From positions 1 through 58,671 of the forward strand of contig CANQXH010000003.1 in assembly GCA_947627745.1 (NCBI GenBank): DNA of 58,671 nt, in the 5' to 3' direction. This DNA comes from an uncultured Oscillospiraceae bacterium. Lineage in GTDB: Bacteria > Bacillota > Clostridia > Oscillospirales > Oscillospiraceae. Position 1 is the stretch's first letter, and each line of letters begins with the position of its first letter. Of the stretch, positions 57,361-58,671 are shown piece after piece. The position numbers and the translations under genes are program-made. Under the pieces are notes generated by a model. That model saw only the letters and a program-made list of their open reading frames with translations, had not been told where the DNA came from and did not search any database.

Positions 57361-58671
57361 TCATTTTTTGAAATGCTTCTCCATTTCCCGGTGAGCCTCC
57401 TCCACCTCCGCCTCCAGCTCCCGGGCGGATGTTCGCAGCACCCCCGCCCGGAGGGAGGACAGCTGCACCAGGGCGTCGGAGGTGGCGACGGAAACCGCGT
57501 AGCTGCCCCCCAGCTGGGCCGCAAGGGCCTCGATATAGGCGTCCGCCGTCTCGTTTTCCTTGGTGTAGACCACCTGGATGTTGTGATACCGTTCCTTTTC
57601 ACCGGGATTGCCCTTGACCTTGTAGCCGTCGAAAACCAGGACCAGCCGCAGCTTTCGGAAACCGGCGTAGCTGCTCAGCGCGTCCATCAGCCGCCGCCGG
57701 GCGGTTTCCAGATCCTCCTGGGCGGTTTCCCGCAGGCTCTCCCACTGGAAGAGGACGTTGTACCCGTCTACGATCAGGCACCGGTCCCGGGGCGCGCGGA
57801 TCACCACCTCCTCGGTGGCGGGGCGGGTGTCGGGCGCCCGGTAGGCCGGGCGCTTGATGGGACCAAATTCCCGCTCCATGATGGCCTCCAGCGCCTTGTC
57901 GTCGGCGGCTAGGTTCCGGGAGAGAATGCCGGGGCCCCGGCTTTTGCCGTAGCCGCTGTCCAGGTGCATGTATTCGGGCACCTGGTCCCACTTTACCACG
58001 AAGCCCGCCCCATGGGCGCAGAAAACGGAGTCGGGGGAGCTGTCCAGATCCGCCTGGGGATCGTAGGCCGCCGCTTCGATCACCGCCTGGGCGTTGTGGC
58101 ACAGATCGTAGCCTCCGGGGGTGAGCTGGAGCCGGCCCTGGCCCTGGGTGTAGGCCGCCAGCCGGTCGGGGAAATCCCCCACCTCCCCGGCGGGGACCCG
58201 GCCCCGCAGCAGGGCCTCCTGACCGATGGCCTCGGGGGGCTCGATGGTCCCGCCCATGGCCCGGAGGTCGGTGATGGCTCGGCCCAGCTGGGGGGCCGGC
58301 AGGGTGAGAACGAAATCGTACCAGGGCTCTAAAAGCACCGACTCCGCCTTCATCAGCCCCTGGCGCACCGCCCGGTAGGTGGCCTGGCGAAAATCGCCCC
58401 CCTCGGTGTGCTTGAGATGGGCCTTGCCGATCAAAAGGGTCAGCTTCATGTCGGTGATGGGCCCCCCGGTGAGGACGCCTAAGTGGATCTTTTCCCGCAG
58501 ATGGGTCAGGATCAGCCGCTGATAATTGCCGTCCAGCACGTCGGCGGAGCAGGCGGTGTCGAAAACAAGCCCCGAACCCCGGGGCAGAGGCTCCAGCAGC
58601 AGATGGACCTCGGCATAGTGGCGCAGAGGCTCATAGTGGCCCACCCCCTCCACCGGGGCGGCGATGGTCTC
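57361..58671 (-). CDS. TetM/EF-G-like translation GTPase C-terminus fused to a YacP/Rae1-type NYN nuclease domain (partial)
   Basis: 436 residues are visible; the N-terminal GTPase part lies beyond the right edge. The first ~190 residues resemble domains IV-V of ribosomal-protection GTPases of the TetM/EF-G group (HYAEVHLLLEPLPRGSGL, then the LLEPWYDFVLTLPA block). A linker with CAHGAGFVVKWDQVPEYMHL follows. The last ~140 residues match YacP/Rae1: CLIVDGYNVLF, VLVFDGYKVKG, the KENETADAYIEALA block and SVATSD, with acidic residues of an NYN nuclease in place. Rae1 cleaves mRNA in the ribosomal A site. The fusion suggests a factor that both binds the ribosome as a GTPase and cuts RNA. Both halves share one frame without a stop. 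Confidence 0.85.
   Translation of the reverse strand, partial: ETIAAPVEGVGHYEPLRHYAEVHLLLEPLPRGSGLVFDTACSADVLDGNYQRLILTHLREKIHLGVLTGGPITDMKLTLLIGKAHLKHTEGGDFRQATYRAVRQGLMKAESVLLEPWYDFVLTLPAPQLGRAITDLRAMGGTIEPPEAIGQEALLRGRVPAGEVGDFPDRLAAYTQGQGRLQLTPGGYDLCHNAQAVIEAAAYDPQADLDSSPDSVFCAHGAGFVVKWDQVPEYMHLDSGYGKSRGPGILSRNLAADDKALEAIMEREFGPIKRPAYRAPDTRPATEEVVIRAPRDRCLIVDGYNVLFQWESLRETAQEDLETARRRLMDALSSYAGFRKLRLVLVFDGYKVKGNPGEKERYHNIQVVYTKENETADAYIEALAAQLGGSYAVSVATSDALVQLSSLRAGVLRTSARELEAEVEEAHREMEKHFKK

Overview
The window is GC-rich and densely coded, and nearly every call has clear Firmicute traits. It carries an HrcA/CIRCE heat-shock operon, NrdR, BioY, MtaB, DegV, a spore-cortex type deacetylase (PdaA) and consensus sigma-A promoters with 16-17 base spacers. 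Together these point to a high-GC, endospore-related, anaerobic clostridium of the Oscillospiraceae type. No rRNA, tRNA or CRISPR array is visible, so a genus cannot be named from this stretch alone.

Layout. 1-460: a tandem array of a structured 141-base repeat. 460-1971: a uracil permease with an attenuator-type leader. 2165-5330: an orphan phage tail-fibre/holin cassette. 5323-7128: a glycolipid pair (UgtP-like glycosyltransferase and PlsY). 7205-10396: two tandem paralogous lipoproteins. 10397-11719: a DUF1576-like membrane protein. 11829-12426: a non-coding inverted-repeat element, with a third, truncated copy at 21475. 12466-15873: a C1-folate operon (fhs-fchA-folD). 15905-21417: hrcA-grpE-dnaK-dnaJ-dCMP deaminase. 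21580-24306: pdaA, bioY, mtaB. 24363-27225: HPr-like, AlaX-like and gap. 27248-31904: a lipoprotein, an SdpI-like protein, nrdR, a cation efflux protein and DegV. 32140-41253: an oligopeptide ABC transporter operon (oppABCDF) with unusually large insertions. 41436-45503: a MoxR-DUF58-transglutaminase operon. 45591-48715: a permuted, doubly membrane-anchored GH3 enzyme. 48745-50335: a carboxymuconolactone decarboxylase-family protein and a CIRCE-preceded Hsp20. 50349-54953: cysteine desulfidase, a DUF2284 protein and an mgtE operon with a leader ORF. 55098-58671: a serine hydrolase, small membrane and hypothetical proteins, and the C-terminal part of a TetM/EF-G-like GTPase fused to a YacP/Rae1-type NYN nuclease domain, cut by the window edge.

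How the parts fit. HrcA should repress both its own operon and hsp20, because both have a perfect CIRCE. Fhs, FchA and FolD form the formate-to-methylene-THF branch. The FolD lacks the canonical cyclohydrolase lysine and glutamine, which suggests that FchA supplies that step. The Opp operon imports peptides, and an intergenic hairpin after oppA probably sets the excess of binding protein. The most unusual items are the GTPase-nuclease fusion, the helical insertions in both Opp ATPases, the FolD/FchA split, the structured repeat array, and the leader elements of uraA and mgtE.
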